Part shown: positions 50,007 through 59,511 of the stretch, piece after piece
Layout of the letters: the number at the start of each line of letters is the position of its first letter
Position numbering within the stretch: the first letter of the stretch is position 1
The notes under the pieces: generated by a model
Databases searched by the model: none
What the model was told of the DNA's origin: nothing
The model's input: only the letters and a program-made list of their open reading frames with translations
Position numbers and translations under genes: made by a program
Assembly (NCBI RefSeq): GCF_001655055.1
Contig: NZ_LXEW01000048.1
Location: forward strand, 186,001 to 250,000
Length of the DNA: 64,000 bases
Source: Providencia heimbachae ATCC 35613
GTDB lineage: Bacteria > Pseudomonadota > Gammaproteobacteria > Enterobacterales > Enterobacteriaceae
Direction: 5' to 3'

Positions 50007-52039
50007 TACGGTTTCTTTACTTTTCGCCCCAATAATAGTTTTCGAACCCAAAAACGATTTGGATGTAACTCGGCTAAAGTTTCATCGTCTAAAGGTAGCG
50101 GTTCACCAAAAATTTGTGCCGCTAAAATTTCTGCGCATAACGGCGCAGTGGAGAGGCCGCGTGAGCCTAATGCCCCTAAAATAAATAAATTAGGGTGTAC
50201 AGGTGCTGTTTCTATGGCTTGCCCTCGTGTGAGCTGGTTTGGCAAGTCTTGGTAAACAGACATATGTTTATCGAAGTCAGGGACATTACCGACTAACGGC
50301 ATATGGTCGCGAATAACACAGCGGATCCCTTGTCGTGAACGTTTTTGTGAAATATCAATCTGTTGAGGCCAAGTGACGTCAGATAAATTATCGATTAATT
50401 TTTGGCGATTATCATATTGTTCTTCCTCGCTATAATCTAAATCGAGGTGCTCACGTTGATAGCTAGCTCCTAAACAATGCTGCAAGTTAGATGAATCAGC
50501 AGGGGTTAAATAACCTTCAAAACAAAGCACATTCTTGAGTTTTTGTAGTGTGGGATTCGTTGGAATATGGCTAACTTGACCACGGATAGGCGAAATAGGT
50601 AAATATTCTGTTTGCGTAAATTGCCTCAGTTTATGGCCGTTGGCGATAATCACATTTTGGTGAGCAATCTGTTTTTCTGTGTCGTTCACCGCGATGTGTA
50701 ATTGCCAACCATCTTCCGTGTGATTAAGCTCGGTCACATCATGCCCAAAGAAAAAACGCACACCGCAAGCGCTAAGATATTGTGTCAAACTTTCACAAAG
50801 CTGGGCAGGGCATAACCAGCCTCCTGTTGCATAGTGAATACCATCATGAGCGACATCAACACCACAAATTTGACTCAATTGTTGTCGATTTTTAGCGATA
50901 GCAAAGTCATCAGGCCACTCAGTTTGTAACATACCTTCAATTTTGCGTGCGATCTTTGGGTTATAAGCTAACTGGCTAACACCGCACCATTGCCCATCGA
51001 ATTGTAATCCTAATTTCGCGAGCTGGTGATAAAATCGCAAAGCAAAGGGAAATGCGCTGACAAATAGACGCTCAAGGGGGTCATCCGTCCCAGTGAGTAG
51101 CGGGTAAATAGCGCCTTGGCGGTTGCCAGATGCATTTTGGGCAACCTGTTCATCTTTACAATATAAGGTGACGTTAGCGCCGCGTCTCATCAGGGCAAAG
51201 GCGGCCGTTAAACTGGCTAACCCACCACCAATAATTGCGATATCTTGGGTGTTATCTGATTGTTGCCTTGCAAACCAAGGCATTGGCTGCTCAATCTCTT
51301 TGTTTTCTAATACGCCGGTCAGCATTTCCCGTTTTTGCCCAAAGCCTTTGACTTTATTAATACTAAAACCGGCTTGTGTTAATCCTCTTTTGACAAAACC
51401 TGCAACAGTAAAGGTGGAAAAAGTGCCATTTTTTCGGGCAAATTTAGCCATTGTAGTGAACAGCTGTTCACTCCACATTTGTGGATTTTTTGAAGGTGCA
51501 AACCCATCAAGAAACCAAGCATCTACCTTGTTGTTTAAATTGCAATTAAGCTTCGATATTTGTTCATTTATGTCACCAAACCATAAATCTAAAATGACAT
51601 GGCCATTTTGCAAAAGAATACGGTGATTTCCGGCCAAAGGTATAGGCCAGTTTTCAATTAATGATTGGGATAGGGCTTTAAGCTCTGGCCAGCAGTTGTG
51701 AGCGGTGATTAAGTCTTGTTTAGATAACGGATATTTTTCAAAGCTAATAAAATGTAAACGTTGCAAGGTAGCGTCAGGTTGAGTCGCCTTAAACTGATTA
51801 AATGATTGCCATAAAGTTAAGAAATTCAGACCTGTACCGAAACCAGTTTCTGCAATCACACAGGTTTCAATAGGATGTGTAGCGAAACGTTCAGGAAAAT
51901 GATTTCCTTGTAAAAAAACATGACGAGCTTCTTCTAAACCATCTTGGTTAGAAAAATAGATATCTTCAAATTGCGCTGACATTGGCGTACCTTCTTCATT
52001 CCAGCTAAGGTGCGCGGTTTGTACTGCTCTCTTTTTCAC
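50003..52039 (-). CDS. mnmC: Bifunctional tRNA 5-methylaminomethyl-2-thiouridine biosynthesis protein MnmC
   Basis: MnmC finishes mnm5s2U34 in tRNA: its C-terminal oxidase removes the carboxymethyl group and its N-terminal methyltransferase adds the methyl. The 678-residue protein has the methyltransferase half (1 to about 245; [32 protein letters not shown]) and the FAD half ([21 protein letters not shown] from about 267; [16 protein letters not shown] near 620). The start is GTG at 52039. It is divergent from fabB. Confidence 0.96.
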   Translation of the reverse strand: MKKRAVQTAHLSWNEEGTPMSAQFEDIYFSNQDGLEEARHVFLQGNHFPERFATHPIETCVIAETGFGTGLNFLTLWQSFNQFKATQPDATLQRLHFISFEKYPLSKQDLITAHNCWPELKALSQSLIENWPIPLAGNHRILLQNGHVILDLWFGDINEQISKLNCNLNNKVDAWFLDGFAPSKNPQMWSEQLFTTMAKFARKNGTFSTFTVAGFVKRGLTQAGFSINKVKGFGQKREMLTGVLENKEIEQPMPWFARQQSDNTQDIAIIGGGLASLTAAFALMRRGANVTLYCKDEQVAQNASGNRQGAIYPLLTGTDDPLERLFVSAFPFALRFYHQLAKLGLQFDGQWCGVSQLAYNPKIARKIEGMLQTEWPDDFAIAKNRQQLSQICGVDVAHDGIHYATGGWLCPAQLCESLTQYLSACGVRFFFGHDVTELNHTEDGWQLHIAVNDTEKQIAHQNVIIANGHKLRQFTQTEYLPISPIRGQVSHIPTNPTLQKLKNVLCFEGYLTPADSSNLQHCLGASYQREHLDLDYSEEEQYDNRQKLIDNLSDVTWPQQIDISQKRSRQGIRCVIRDHMPLVGNVPDFDKHMSVYQDLPNQLTRGQAIETAPVHPNLFILGALGSRGLSTAPLCAEILAAQIFGEPLPLDDETLAELHPNRFWVRKLLLGRKVKKPY

Positions 52040-52153
52040 GTGAACGCCTGTTTCTTTTTAATCAATGGCGAAATTTTAGCGCTGTTAAGCGCGTAAGGCT
52101 ACCTTCACATGAAAGTCTTATTCCTATCTCAAATAAAAAAATACAAATATTTA

Positions 52154-52189
52154 CCCTGATCGGACTTGTTCAGCGTACAAGTGTAAGCT
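52154..52189 (+). promoter_or_regulatory. FadR and FabR sites of the fabB promoter
   Basis: CCCTGATCGGACTTGTT (52154-52170) matches the FadR activator site of E. coli fabB. AGCGTACAAGTGTAAGCT (52172-52189) is close to the FabR palindrome AGCGTACA-nn-TGTxxGCT. Their order and near-abutment are the same as in E. coli. Confidence 0.8.
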
Positions 52190-52242
52190 AAAGTGACACC
52201 CTGTAATCCCGCAATCATATAATTATAGTCATGAGGTAACGA

Positions 52243-53454
52243 ATGAAGCGTGCAGTCATAACTGGCCTAGGTATTGTTTCCAGTATTGGTAATAACCAGG
52301 AAGAAGTACTGGCTTCTCTGAAGGAAGGTCGTTCCGGGATCACTTTCTCAGAAGAATTCAAGGAGGCAGGGCTTCGTAGCCATGTCTGGGGTAATGTGAA
52401 AATGGATACTGACGGTTTAATTGACCGTAAGATCCGCCGTTTCATGAGTGATTGTTCAGTCTATGCCTACCTGTCAATGGAACAGGCGATTAAAGATTCG
52501 GGTTTAGTTGACGACCAAGTTTCTAACCTGCGTACTGGTATTGTTGTCGGCTCAGGTGGCGGTTCACCTCGCAATCAGGTTGCGGGTTCTGACGGTATGC
52601 GTGCAAAAGGTTTACGCGGCGTCGGTCCTTATATGGTAACGCGTGCGATGGCATCAGGTATCTCTGCATGTTTAGCCACACCGTTTAAAATTAAAGGCGT
52701 TAACTACTCAATCAGCTCTGCGTGTTCAACATCCGCACACTGTATTGGTCATGCGGTTGAGCTTATTCAGCTTGGCAAACAAGATGTTGTTTTCGCGGGT
52801 GGCGGTGAAGAACTGAGCTGGGAAATGACCTGCGAGTTTGATGCAATGGGCGCATTGTCTACTAAGTACAATGAAACACCAGAAAAAGCATCAAGAACCT
52901 ATGACCAAGACCGTGATGGCTTCGTTATTGCCGGTGGCGGCGGTATTGTTGTGGTTGAAGAATTAGAGCATGCATTAGCGCGTGGCGCACGTATCTACGC
53001 TGAAGTTGTCGGCTACGGTGCAACATCTGATGGTGCGGATATGGTTTCCCCATCCGGAGAAGGTGCAGTCCGTTGTATGCAAATGGCAATGCAGGGTGTT
53101 GATAAAATTGATTATATCAATACTCATGGTACTTCAACTCCAGTGGGTGATACCAAAGAACTGGAAGCTATCCAAGAAGTTTTTGGTACTAACTCCCCAG
53201 CTATCTCTGCAACTAAAGCAATGACGGGTCACTCATTGGGTGCTGCCGGTGCTCAAGAAGCAATTTATAGCTTGCTGATGTTAGAGCATGGTTTTATCGC
53301 ACCGAGCATTAACGTTGAAAACCTGGATGAAAAAGCCAATGGCTTGAACATCGTCACTAAACCAACTGAGCAATCATTGAATACAGTGATGTCTAACAGT
53401 TTTGGTTTTGGTGGTACTAATGCAACATTAGTCATGAGCAAATACAAAGCGTAA
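52243..53454 (+). CDS. fabB: 3-oxoacyl-[acyl-carrier-protein] synthase I
   Basis: FabB elongates fatty acids and is needed for unsaturated ones. The 403-residue protein has the nucleophile Cys161 in [16 protein letters not shown], the catalytic His in [15 protein letters not shown] and [16 protein letters not shown], and the C-terminal [14 protein letters not shown]. Divergent from mnmC. Confidence 0.98.
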   Translation: MKRAVITGLGIVSSIGNNQEEVLASLKEGRSGITFSEEFKEAGLRSHVWGNVKMDTDGLIDRKIRRFMSDCSVYAYLSMEQAIKDSGLVDDQVSNLRTGIVVGSGGGSPRNQVAGSDGMRAKGLRGVGPYMVTRAMASGISACLATPFKIKGVNYSISSACSTSAHCIGHAVELIQLGKQDVVFAGGGEELSWEMTCEFDAMGALSTKYNETPEKASRTYDQDRDGFVIAGGGGIVVVEELEHALARGARIYAEVVGYGATSDGADMVSPSGEGAVRCMQMAMQGVDKIDYINTHGTSTPVGDTKELEAIQEVFGTNSPAISATKAMTGHSLGAAGAQEAIYSLLMLEHGFIAPSINVENLDEKANGLNIVTKPTEQSLNTVMSNSFGFGGTNATLVMSKYKA

Positions 53455-53490
53455 TAAATATTGCTTGAGCAATAACATTCAGAAAATGAT

Positions 53491-53520
53491 AAGCGAAGAC
53501 TTCGGTTTTCGCTTTTTTTT
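53491..53520 (+). terminator. Terminator of fabB
   Basis: Stem AAGCGAAGAC/GTTTTCGCTT closed by a UUCG-type loop (C-TTCG-G) and followed by TTTTTT. Confidence 0.9.
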
Positions 53521-53652
53521 ATTGATGACTAAAGACAGTTTCAGTTATCCCTCTTATTTTGCAATAAAAATTGAATGTAACTGTCGTTTTATGACATACG
53601 AAAAATAAAGATTGGAGCACTATAAATACTTCAATAGGCCAATTAGGTAAGC

Positions 53653-53952
53653 GTGAAAATGAGCATATCAAGATTTAATCCTTCGTTGTGGAAAACCGAT
53701 TTTAAACTCTTAAATAGCGCATTAAAGAAGCGAGTCTGCCAATCATTCAAATCGGCATTTAGAAAAATTAAAAATACATGTCATCGCTTTATACTTAGCG
53801 ATGATAGAAAGTATCAGGTAAAACAAGAGAACTTGCGTCGTTTTATGGCAAAGATTGAAAAAGTCGACAGTTCATCAAGTTATTATTATCAGGCAAATAA
53901 TATAACTAATGATTTTCAGAAAAACGCCTCGATTAAGTCAACTTTTCAATAG
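53653..53952 (+). CDS. Small basic hypothetical protein
   Basis: 99 residues from a GTG at 53653 (or 97 from the ATG at 53659). It is rich in Lys, Arg, Ser and Asn, with no signal peptide or membrane segment. AGGTAAG precedes the start. It is not recognised and may be a genus-specific gene. It ends just before the tctA terminator. Confidence 0.5.
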   Translation: MKMSISRFNPSLWKTDFKLLNSALKKRVCQSFKSAFRKIKNTCHRFILSDDRKYQVKQENLRRFMAKIEKVDSSSSYYYQANNITNDFQKNASIKSTFQ

Positions 53953-53953
53953 A

Positions 53954-53983
53954 CAAAAAAATGCCCCTAAATAACGATGGGGC
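53954..53983 (-). terminator. Terminator of the tct operon
   Basis: Stem GCCCC/GGGGC with an 11-base loop followed on the minus strand by TTTTTTT, 36 bases after the tctA stop. Confidence 0.8.
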
Positions 53984-54018
53984 AAAGTTTTACAGAGATG
54001 GTAATAATAATCGAGTCG

Positions 54019-55527
54019 TTAAGAAACGGTATGTTTAGCTTTACGTCGACGAATTAATTTGACAATGGGTGGCAGAACCAAGACCACAACCGCAAGAACT
54101 AAGAGACTTTGGGAAATGGTACTGCTCCAAAGAATATTAAAGTCACCATTGCTGATAGATAATGAGCGGCGTAAGTTTTGTTCTAGCATTTCGCCCAACA
54201 CGAAGCCTAAAATGAGCGGGGAAAGCGGAAAATTCATTTTGCGTAGAATAAAACCAAAAACGCCAAGCCCCATCATCAATAACAGGTCAAACGTGGTGCT
54301 GTGAACCGCATAGACACCAACAGCTGAAATACTGGCGATAGCCGGTACTAAAAACCACAATGGCACAGTTAACATTCGAGTGAATAACCCAATCAGTGGA
54401 ATATTCATGATTAATAAAACCACGTTGGCTATCAATAAGGCGGCGATTAACCCCCAAACGATATCTGGTTGCTCAGTGAACATCCCTGGGCCTGGGGTGA
54501 TATTGTATAAAGTCAGTGCTCCCATCATGACAGCAGTCGTACCTGAGCCGGGTACGCCAAGGGTTAACATTGGAATGAATGATCCACAAGCAGAAGCGTT
54601 GTTTGCCGCTTCCGGCGCGGCAACCCCGCGCACGTCACCATGACCAAACTGACTGTTTTCTCCGCTAATTTTTTTCTCTGTCATGTAAGTGATAGCACTG
54701 GCAATGGTTGCCCCTGCGCCGGGTAACACACCGACAAAAAAGCCAATAAATGAAGAGCGCAACGTGGGTCCCACACAGGCTTTAGCTTCTTTTCGATTAA
54801 ATAACATTCGGCCTGTTTTACGGATCAACCCTTGTCCTGTTGCAGTGCCTTCTAGCATCAGTAAAATTTCACTGACAGAGAATAAACCGATGACGACAAC
54901 AATAAATTGCACTCCATCGGATAAATTCACGCTATCAAAAGTGAAACGATATTCCCCAGAGTTAGCATCAACCCCGATCGTCGCTAACGATAAACCAATT
55001 AATGCAGCCAGTAATGATTTAATTGGGTTTTCACTCATCATGCTGCCAAGGCAGGCGATAGCAAATACCATAAGTGCAAAGTATTCGGCGGGGCCAAATG
55101 CCAGCGACCATTGTGCGAGTAACGGTGCAAATAAGATAATCCCGACAATTGCAATGGTTGAACCAATAAATGAACTGACTGCGGAAATTGATAACGCCAC
55201 ACCACCTTTACCTTGTTTTGCCATAGGGTAACCATCTAGCGTGGTCATAATGGCAGCAGCGTCACCGGGAACATTCAGGAGAATCGAGGAAATCCGTCCA
55301 CCGTATTCACACCCTAAATAGACTGTGGCGAGCAATATCAGTGCCGATTCCGCAGGGAGTTTTAGTGCAAAGGCTAAAGGTAATAATATCGCCACACCGT
55401 TAATAGGGCCAAGACCTGGCAACATACCGACGATAGTGCCAATAAAGCAGCCAATAAGTGCAATCAAGAGATTTTGAGGCACCAATGCGACCTCAAAGCC
55501 TTGAGAGAGATACATCCAAGTGTCCAT
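54019..55527 (-). CDS. tctA: Tripartite tricarboxylate transporter large membrane subunit TctA
   Basis: TctA is the 12-segment membrane subunit of a Na+-coupled tricarboxylate importer. The 502-residue protein has the family motifs GMLPGLGPINGVAILLPLAF (spread over about 35-54), LLNVPGDAAAIMTTLDGYPMA and GVLPGAGATIASAITYMTEK. It follows tctB with a 10-base gap. Confidence 0.95.
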   Translation of the reverse strand: MDTWMYLSQGFEVALVPQNLLIALIGCFIGTIVGMLPGLGPINGVAILLPLAFALKLPAESALILLATVYLGCEYGGRISSILLNVPGDAAAIMTTLDGYPMAKQGKGGVALSISAVSSFIGSTIAIVGIILFAPLLAQWSLAFGPAEYFALMVFAIACLGSMMSENPIKSLLAALIGLSLATIGVDANSGEYRFTFDSVNLSDGVQFIVVVIGLFSVSEILLMLEGTATGQGLIRKTGRMLFNRKEAKACVGPTLRSSFIGFFVGVLPGAGATIASAITYMTEKKISGENSQFGHGDVRGVAAPEAANNASACGSFIPMLTLGVPGSGTTAVMMGALTLYNITPGPGMFTEQPDIVWGLIAALLIANVVLLIMNIPLIGLFTRMLTVPLWFLVPAIASISAVGVYAVHSTTFDLLLMMGLGVFGFILRKMNFPLSPLILGFVLGEMLEQNLRRSLSISNGDFNILWSSTISQSLLVLAVVVLVLPPIVKLIRRRKAKHTVS

Positions 55528-55537
55528 GATTGTCCCC

Positions 55538-55969
55538 TTAATTAAATAGGCTACCTATTGGTAGAGTGACATCCAGCAATTTATCAAAGGCATAGAACAG
55601 CGTAATGCCAAGGATTGGACCAGAAATAAAAGCGGCAACGCGTGTTGCACCAAACAATAAAGCTACACTGATGGTTAGCAAGGTGGTCGCAAGTGGAAAT
55701 CCTAACCATTCAAATGCCCATGCATAGATAACTAATGACAGTATTAACAACACTAAGCGACGAAGAACGTAAGGCTTAGGCCATTCGATGGCTTCTTGCT
55801 TACCGAAAAGCAATGCCAGAGAACAGAGTGCCATTAAAGAGAGTATGGCTATCGGAAAAGGGCGGGGGCCCAGTGGTTCGTAAGAAAACTCACTTTGTAT
55901 CCCCCAGCCAATGTAAATTCCGATACCACACAGTATTAGCCAGACTGTGGCGAATATGCGTTGACTCAT
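55538..55969 (-). CDS. tctB: Tripartite tricarboxylate transporter small membrane subunit TctB
   Basis: 143 residues with four hydrophobic segments; the small membrane partner of TctA. It resembles TctB in length and the early GPRPFPIAIL motif. It lies between tctC and tctA with gaps of 10-12 bases, the usual tctCBA order. Confidence 0.92.
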   Translation of the reverse strand: MSQRIFATVWLILCGIGIYIGWGIQSEFSYEPLGPRPFPIAILSLMALCSLALLFGKQEAIEWPKPYVLRRLVLLILSLVIYAWAFEWLGFPLATTLLTISVALLFGATRVAAFISGPILGITLFYAFDKLLDVTLPIGSLFN

Positions 55970-55980
55970 ATCAGGCTCCG

Positions 55981-56955
55981 TTATTTGGCTAAACCAAATG
56001 AGCGGGCTTGCTCACGATATTGCTCAATCTCTTTTTTCACATAGCTATCAAGCTCTTTTCCAGTGAGGTTGTATTCAAACAATCCCCGGAGTTCACGCTG
56101 TTTTTTGAATTCGTCAGTTTGTTGTAGTTTTTGGAATGCTTCGACCCATTGGTTGTAATCTTCATCGGAAACTTTAGGTCCCATATAAAAGCCGCGAATA
56201 ATTGGCCAAACGATGTCATACCCTTGTTCTTTGGCTGTGGGAATTTCTGCAAGACCATCTTCAAGTCGTTTATCTGAATAAACGGCCAAAATACGAATTT
56301 TTCCGTCATTGATATACGGCGTCATTTCACTGATATCACCAGATAAAACTTGAATGTGATTTCCCAGAAGGGCGGTTAAGGTTTCGCCACCTCCTTCAAA
56401 AGCCACATAGCGCATTTTTCGCGGGTCGATATCGACAGCTTTGGCGAGAAGTGCGGTTTTCATCCAATCTTGGCTACCAATAGAACCCCCTGCGCCAAAT
56501 ACAATGCTATTAGGATCTTTTTTAAAGGTATCCATTAAGTCATTGAGGGTTTTGTAAGGGGAATCAGCGCGAACCGCAATCATGCCGTAGTCACTACCAA
56601 CACTGGCCAACCAGCGGACATCATTTTCGTTATAGCGGCCAAATTTCCCCTGTGCAAGATTGAGCAAAGATCCGCCAGAAAAGGCAACAATCGTGCCGGG
56701 TTCCGCAGGGCGTTGTGCAACGATTGCGTTATAAGCAACGGCACCTATACCTCCGGGCATATAAGTGACACGCATCGGTTTTTCGATTTCTTTGGTTTCA
56801 AGCATAGAAACTTGAACTAATTTACAGGTTAAATCAAAGCCGCCACCCGGTTTCGCTGGGGCAATACATTCAGTACGTTCAGGTAAAGCACTTGCTTGAT
56901 TAATGCCAACTAAAAATATTGTTGCTGCTAAGGTGCTAATTGTGAATTTACGCAT
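55981..56955 (-). CDS. tctC: Tricarboxylate-binding periplasmic protein TctC
   Basis: TctC is the periplasmic binding protein (Bug family) that delivers citrate or a related tricarboxylate to TctAB. From the ATG at 56955 (GAGG upstream) the 324-residue protein has a signal peptide ending near ASALPERTE, then CIAPAKPGGGFDLTCKLVQ and the FGAGGSIGSQDW loop. A longer start at 57015 would hide the signal. It is the first gene of the operon. Confidence 0.94.
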   Translation of the reverse strand: MRKFTISTLAATIFLVGINQASALPERTECIAPAKPGGGFDLTCKLVQVSMLETKEIEKPMRVTYMPGGIGAVAYNAIVAQRPAEPGTIVAFSGGSLLNLAQGKFGRYNENDVRWLASVGSDYGMIAVRADSPYKTLNDLMDTFKKDPNSIVFGAGGSIGSQDWMKTALLAKAVDIDPRKMRYVAFEGGGETLTALLGNHIQVLSGDISEMTPYINDGKIRILAVYSDKRLEDGLAEIPTAKEQGYDIVWPIIRGFYMGPKVSDEDYNQWVEAFQKLQQTDEFKKQRELRGLFEYNLTGKELDSYVKKEIEQYREQARSFGLAK

Positions 56956-57351
56956 TCTTTTTTCCTCACTTAAACAATAATTAGAGCTATATGTTATTTT
57001 TTGCCTTTTCATCATTGTCAGGTGAAGCTTTCATTTACCTTTCGTTAACAAATTTTATTGTTTTTATGTGACATACTCGTCATACTTTTCCTTTCTGTGT
57101 CTCGGAAGTCACTTCACGACTGGGTTTATATCTTGATAGACGTTCCTAATACTTAATTAAACGTTAAATGATTCTAAGATTATTTAAATTTATTCTTTCC
57201 CTATATGTTAATTTAATGTTAAATTAATGCTCTGGTATCATTCTGCGTGCGATAGTTGTGATAGACATAATAAAAACAACAGCTAACTCTTTCATTATGC
57301 AGGTGTAAATGCCAACGTATACGCATAGATCGCTAAGAGAGTATACGGTGA
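56956..57351. other. Divergent promoter region of tctCBA and tctDE
   Basis: No gene is seen. The segment 57066-57085 (CATACTCGTCATACTTTTC) resembles the dispersed repeat end. A TctD-binding site should lie here, but no clear direct repeat was picked out. Confidence 0.4.
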
Positions 57352-58020
57352 ATGAGAATGTTATTGGTTGAAGACCATGATGAGTTGTCATTGTGGTTAC
57401 AAAAAGCATTAACCGCTTCTGGCTTCGCGGTGGATGTTGCAAGTGACGGGTATATTGCGGATCAATTATTGCAAACAGAAAATTATTCACTGGTGGTATT
57501 GGATGTTTCTTTACCTCGAATGAATGGCTTAGATGTTTTAGGTCAAATGCGCAAACGCCACCAAGAGACACCAGTACTACTGTTAACCGCAAACTCTGAT
57601 GTTTCTGACCGAGTCAAAGGGCTTAATGCAGGGGCGGATGATTATCTCACAAAGCCTTTTGATATTGCTGAATTAGAGGCCAGAATTCGTGCTTTATTAA
57701 GACGAAGTCAAGGGCAAGTTAATGAGCCTCAGCGCTTTGGTGAGTTGTGTTATCACGAAGACGGCTATTTTTTATTGGGAACAGAGCCTTTAGGCCTAAC
57801 ACCGAGAGAATATGCAGTATTAAATACCTTATTTCACCGACGTGGTCGGCCTGTGTCAAAAATGCAATTATTTGAACAGGTGTTTTCCTTATCGGATGAA
57901 GCCAATTTACAAAGTATTGAATTATATGTGCATCGAGTCAGAAAAAAGCTCGTCGGTTCAGATGTCAACATCAATACTTTACGCGGATTAGGATACCGAT
58001 TAGAGCAGTGTAGTGTATGA
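57352..58020 (+). CDS. tctD: Response regulator TctD (OmpR family)
   Basis: The 222-residue protein has a receiver domain with phospho-acceptor Asp51 (VVLDVSLPR) and Lys101 (TKPF), and a C-terminal winged helix (LGLTPREYAVLNTLF; VHRVRKKL). It is the partner of tctE, which it overlaps by four bases. It is divergent from tctCBA, which it likely activates in response to tricarboxylates. Confidence 0.95.
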   Translation: MRMLLVEDHDELSLWLQKALTASGFAVDVASDGYIADQLLQTENYSLVVLDVSLPRMNGLDVLGQMRKRHQETPVLLLTANSDVSDRVKGLNAGADDYLTKPFDIAELEARIRALLRRSQGQVNEPQRFGELCYHEDGYFLLGTEPLGLTPREYAVLNTLFHRRGRPVSKMQLFEQVFSLSDEANLQSIELYVHRVRKKLVGSDVNINTLRGLGYRLEQCSV

Positions 58021-59450
58021 AATTAGTCTCTCATCCACGCTCTCTCTTTCATCAGTTGCTGCTCTTTTTCGGTATCCCCCTTATTTTATTAGGCAGTTTT
58101 TCCGTCTATACCCACTATTACAGCGCTAAAAATGCCGCTAACCAAGCTTATGATCGTACGTTACTCGCCTCTGCCAGAACGGTTGCTGAGCGGCTACAAG
58201 TGGTCGATGAGCATCTTTCGGTCAGTGTGCCATATGTGGTATTAGACAGCTTTGAATTGAATAATAATGACCGCCTGTTTTACCAAGTTATCTCCCCCAA
58301 TGGCGAAACGATTTCGGGGTATGATGACTTGCCTGCTATCCCACCCTATTGGATGCGTTCCCAGCACTACACCGCATTAGTCTATTTTTATGATGCCCAA
58401 TATAAAGGGCTACAAATTCGAGTTGCCTCCTTTTTCCAACCCATTAATGAGGGGGGAATAACGGGTATGGTCGAGATCCGTGTGGCTGAAACCACATATG
58501 CACGTCAGGATTTTGCTAACCAACTTCTTATTTCTGCCTTAATGAGCCAAGGGACGGTAGTGGTGCTAACTTTGGTTCTCGCCTATTTATTATTACGTAA
58601 ATTACTGACCCCCCTTAAAAGGCTGTCTTATTTGATGTTAGGACGCTCAGCCAATGATTTAACGCCAATTCCCAATATTTTGCCGTGGTCTGAATTATCG
58701 CCATTGATTGATGCGCTGAATCGTTATGTTGAACGTTTAAAACGGATGGTAAAACGGCAAGAACGGTTTAGTGCGGACGCATCACACCAATTAAAAACAC
58801 CTCTTACAGTGTTAAAAACCCAAGTTTCAGTGGCATTGAGCAGTGATGACGAACAGCAAAGGCAACAAGGTTTACAGGCAATAAATAAAACCTTAGATAG
58901 GACGATTGTACTAACCGATAGGTTGTTGCAGCTTTCACGGTTAAAAGCCCATGAAAAAGAGGCAATACATCAATATCGAGCGGTTAATTTAGTCGAACTT
59001 GTTCAACAAGCCTGTTTTACCCGTTTGGGGCAGGCAGAAAGTAAGCATATTGATTTAGGTTATGAAGGTGTCGATATCGCTTGGATTAAAGGTGAACCCA
59101 TTTTGCTGGTGGAAATGTGTGCCAATATTATTGATAACGCCATCAAATACACACCTGAAAGTGGAGTGGTGACAGTGCGCGTTCGCCTTGATAACGATGA
59201 CCTACAATTTATCTACCTTGAAGTGGAAGATTCTGGACCGGGAATACCAGATAAAAAAATTAATCACTCAATGGAAGCCTTTACCCGGTTGAATAATGCT
59301 CTTGGCATGGAAGGCTCAGGGCTTGGTTTGACGCTAGTAAAAGATATTGCTGATTATCATGATGCGCAGTTGCGGCTATTAAAAAGCCAAGAACTCGGAG
59401 GGTTGCTCGTACGTGTTAAGTTTACAGTGAGTAGTGCGCCGACCAAATAA
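58017..59450 (+). CDS. tctE: Sensor histidine kinase TctE
   Basis: The 477-residue protein has two membrane segments (about 11-33 and 172-194) around a periplasmic sensor domain, then the H box SADASHQLKTPL with His257, N box NIIDNAIKYT and a G box (GSGLGLTLV). It overlaps tctD by ATGA. It likely senses tricarboxylates. Confidence 0.95.
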   Translation: MKLVSHPRSLFHQLLLFFGIPLILLGSFSVYTHYYSAKNAANQAYDRTLLASARTVAERLQVVDEHLSVSVPYVVLDSFELNNNDRLFYQVISPNGETISGYDDLPAIPPYWMRSQHYTALVYFYDAQYKGLQIRVASFFQPINEGGITGMVEIRVAETTYARQDFANQLLISALMSQGTVVVLTLVLAYLLLRKLLTPLKRLSYLMLGRSANDLTPIPNILPWSELSPLIDALNRYVERLKRMVKRQERFSADASHQLKTPLTVLKTQVSVALSSDDEQQRQQGLQAINKTLDRTIVLTDRLLQLSRLKAHEKEAIHQYRAVNLVELVQQACFTRLGQAESKHIDLGYEGVDIAWIKGEPILLVEMCANIIDNAIKYTPESGVVTVRVRLDNDDLQFIYLEVEDSGPGIPDKKINHSMEAFTRLNNALGMEGSGLGLTLVKDIADYHDAQLRLLKSQELGGLLVRVKFTVSSAPTK

Positions 59451-59451
59451 A

Positions 59452-59486
59452 AAGGCATTGCGCTAAAAAGATTAACGCGATGCCTT
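59452..59486. terminator. Convergent terminator between tctE and the Sel1-repeat gene
   Basis: Stem AAGGCATTGCG/CGCGATGCCTT with one G-T pair, located directly after the tctE stop and 26 bases beyond the Sel1 gene stop. On the minus strand T-rich sequence follows. Confidence 0.7.
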
Positions 59487-59511
59487 ATGAAAATTAATAG
59501 CAAAAAACAAT

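Noticed and set aside
51123-51626. A 167-codon plus-strand frame inside mnmC
   Set aside because: It is an antisense shadow of the conserved enzyme.
54689-55231. A 180-codon plus-strand frame inside tctA
   Set aside because: It is antisense to a well-conserved gene and shows no family motif or ribosome-binding site.
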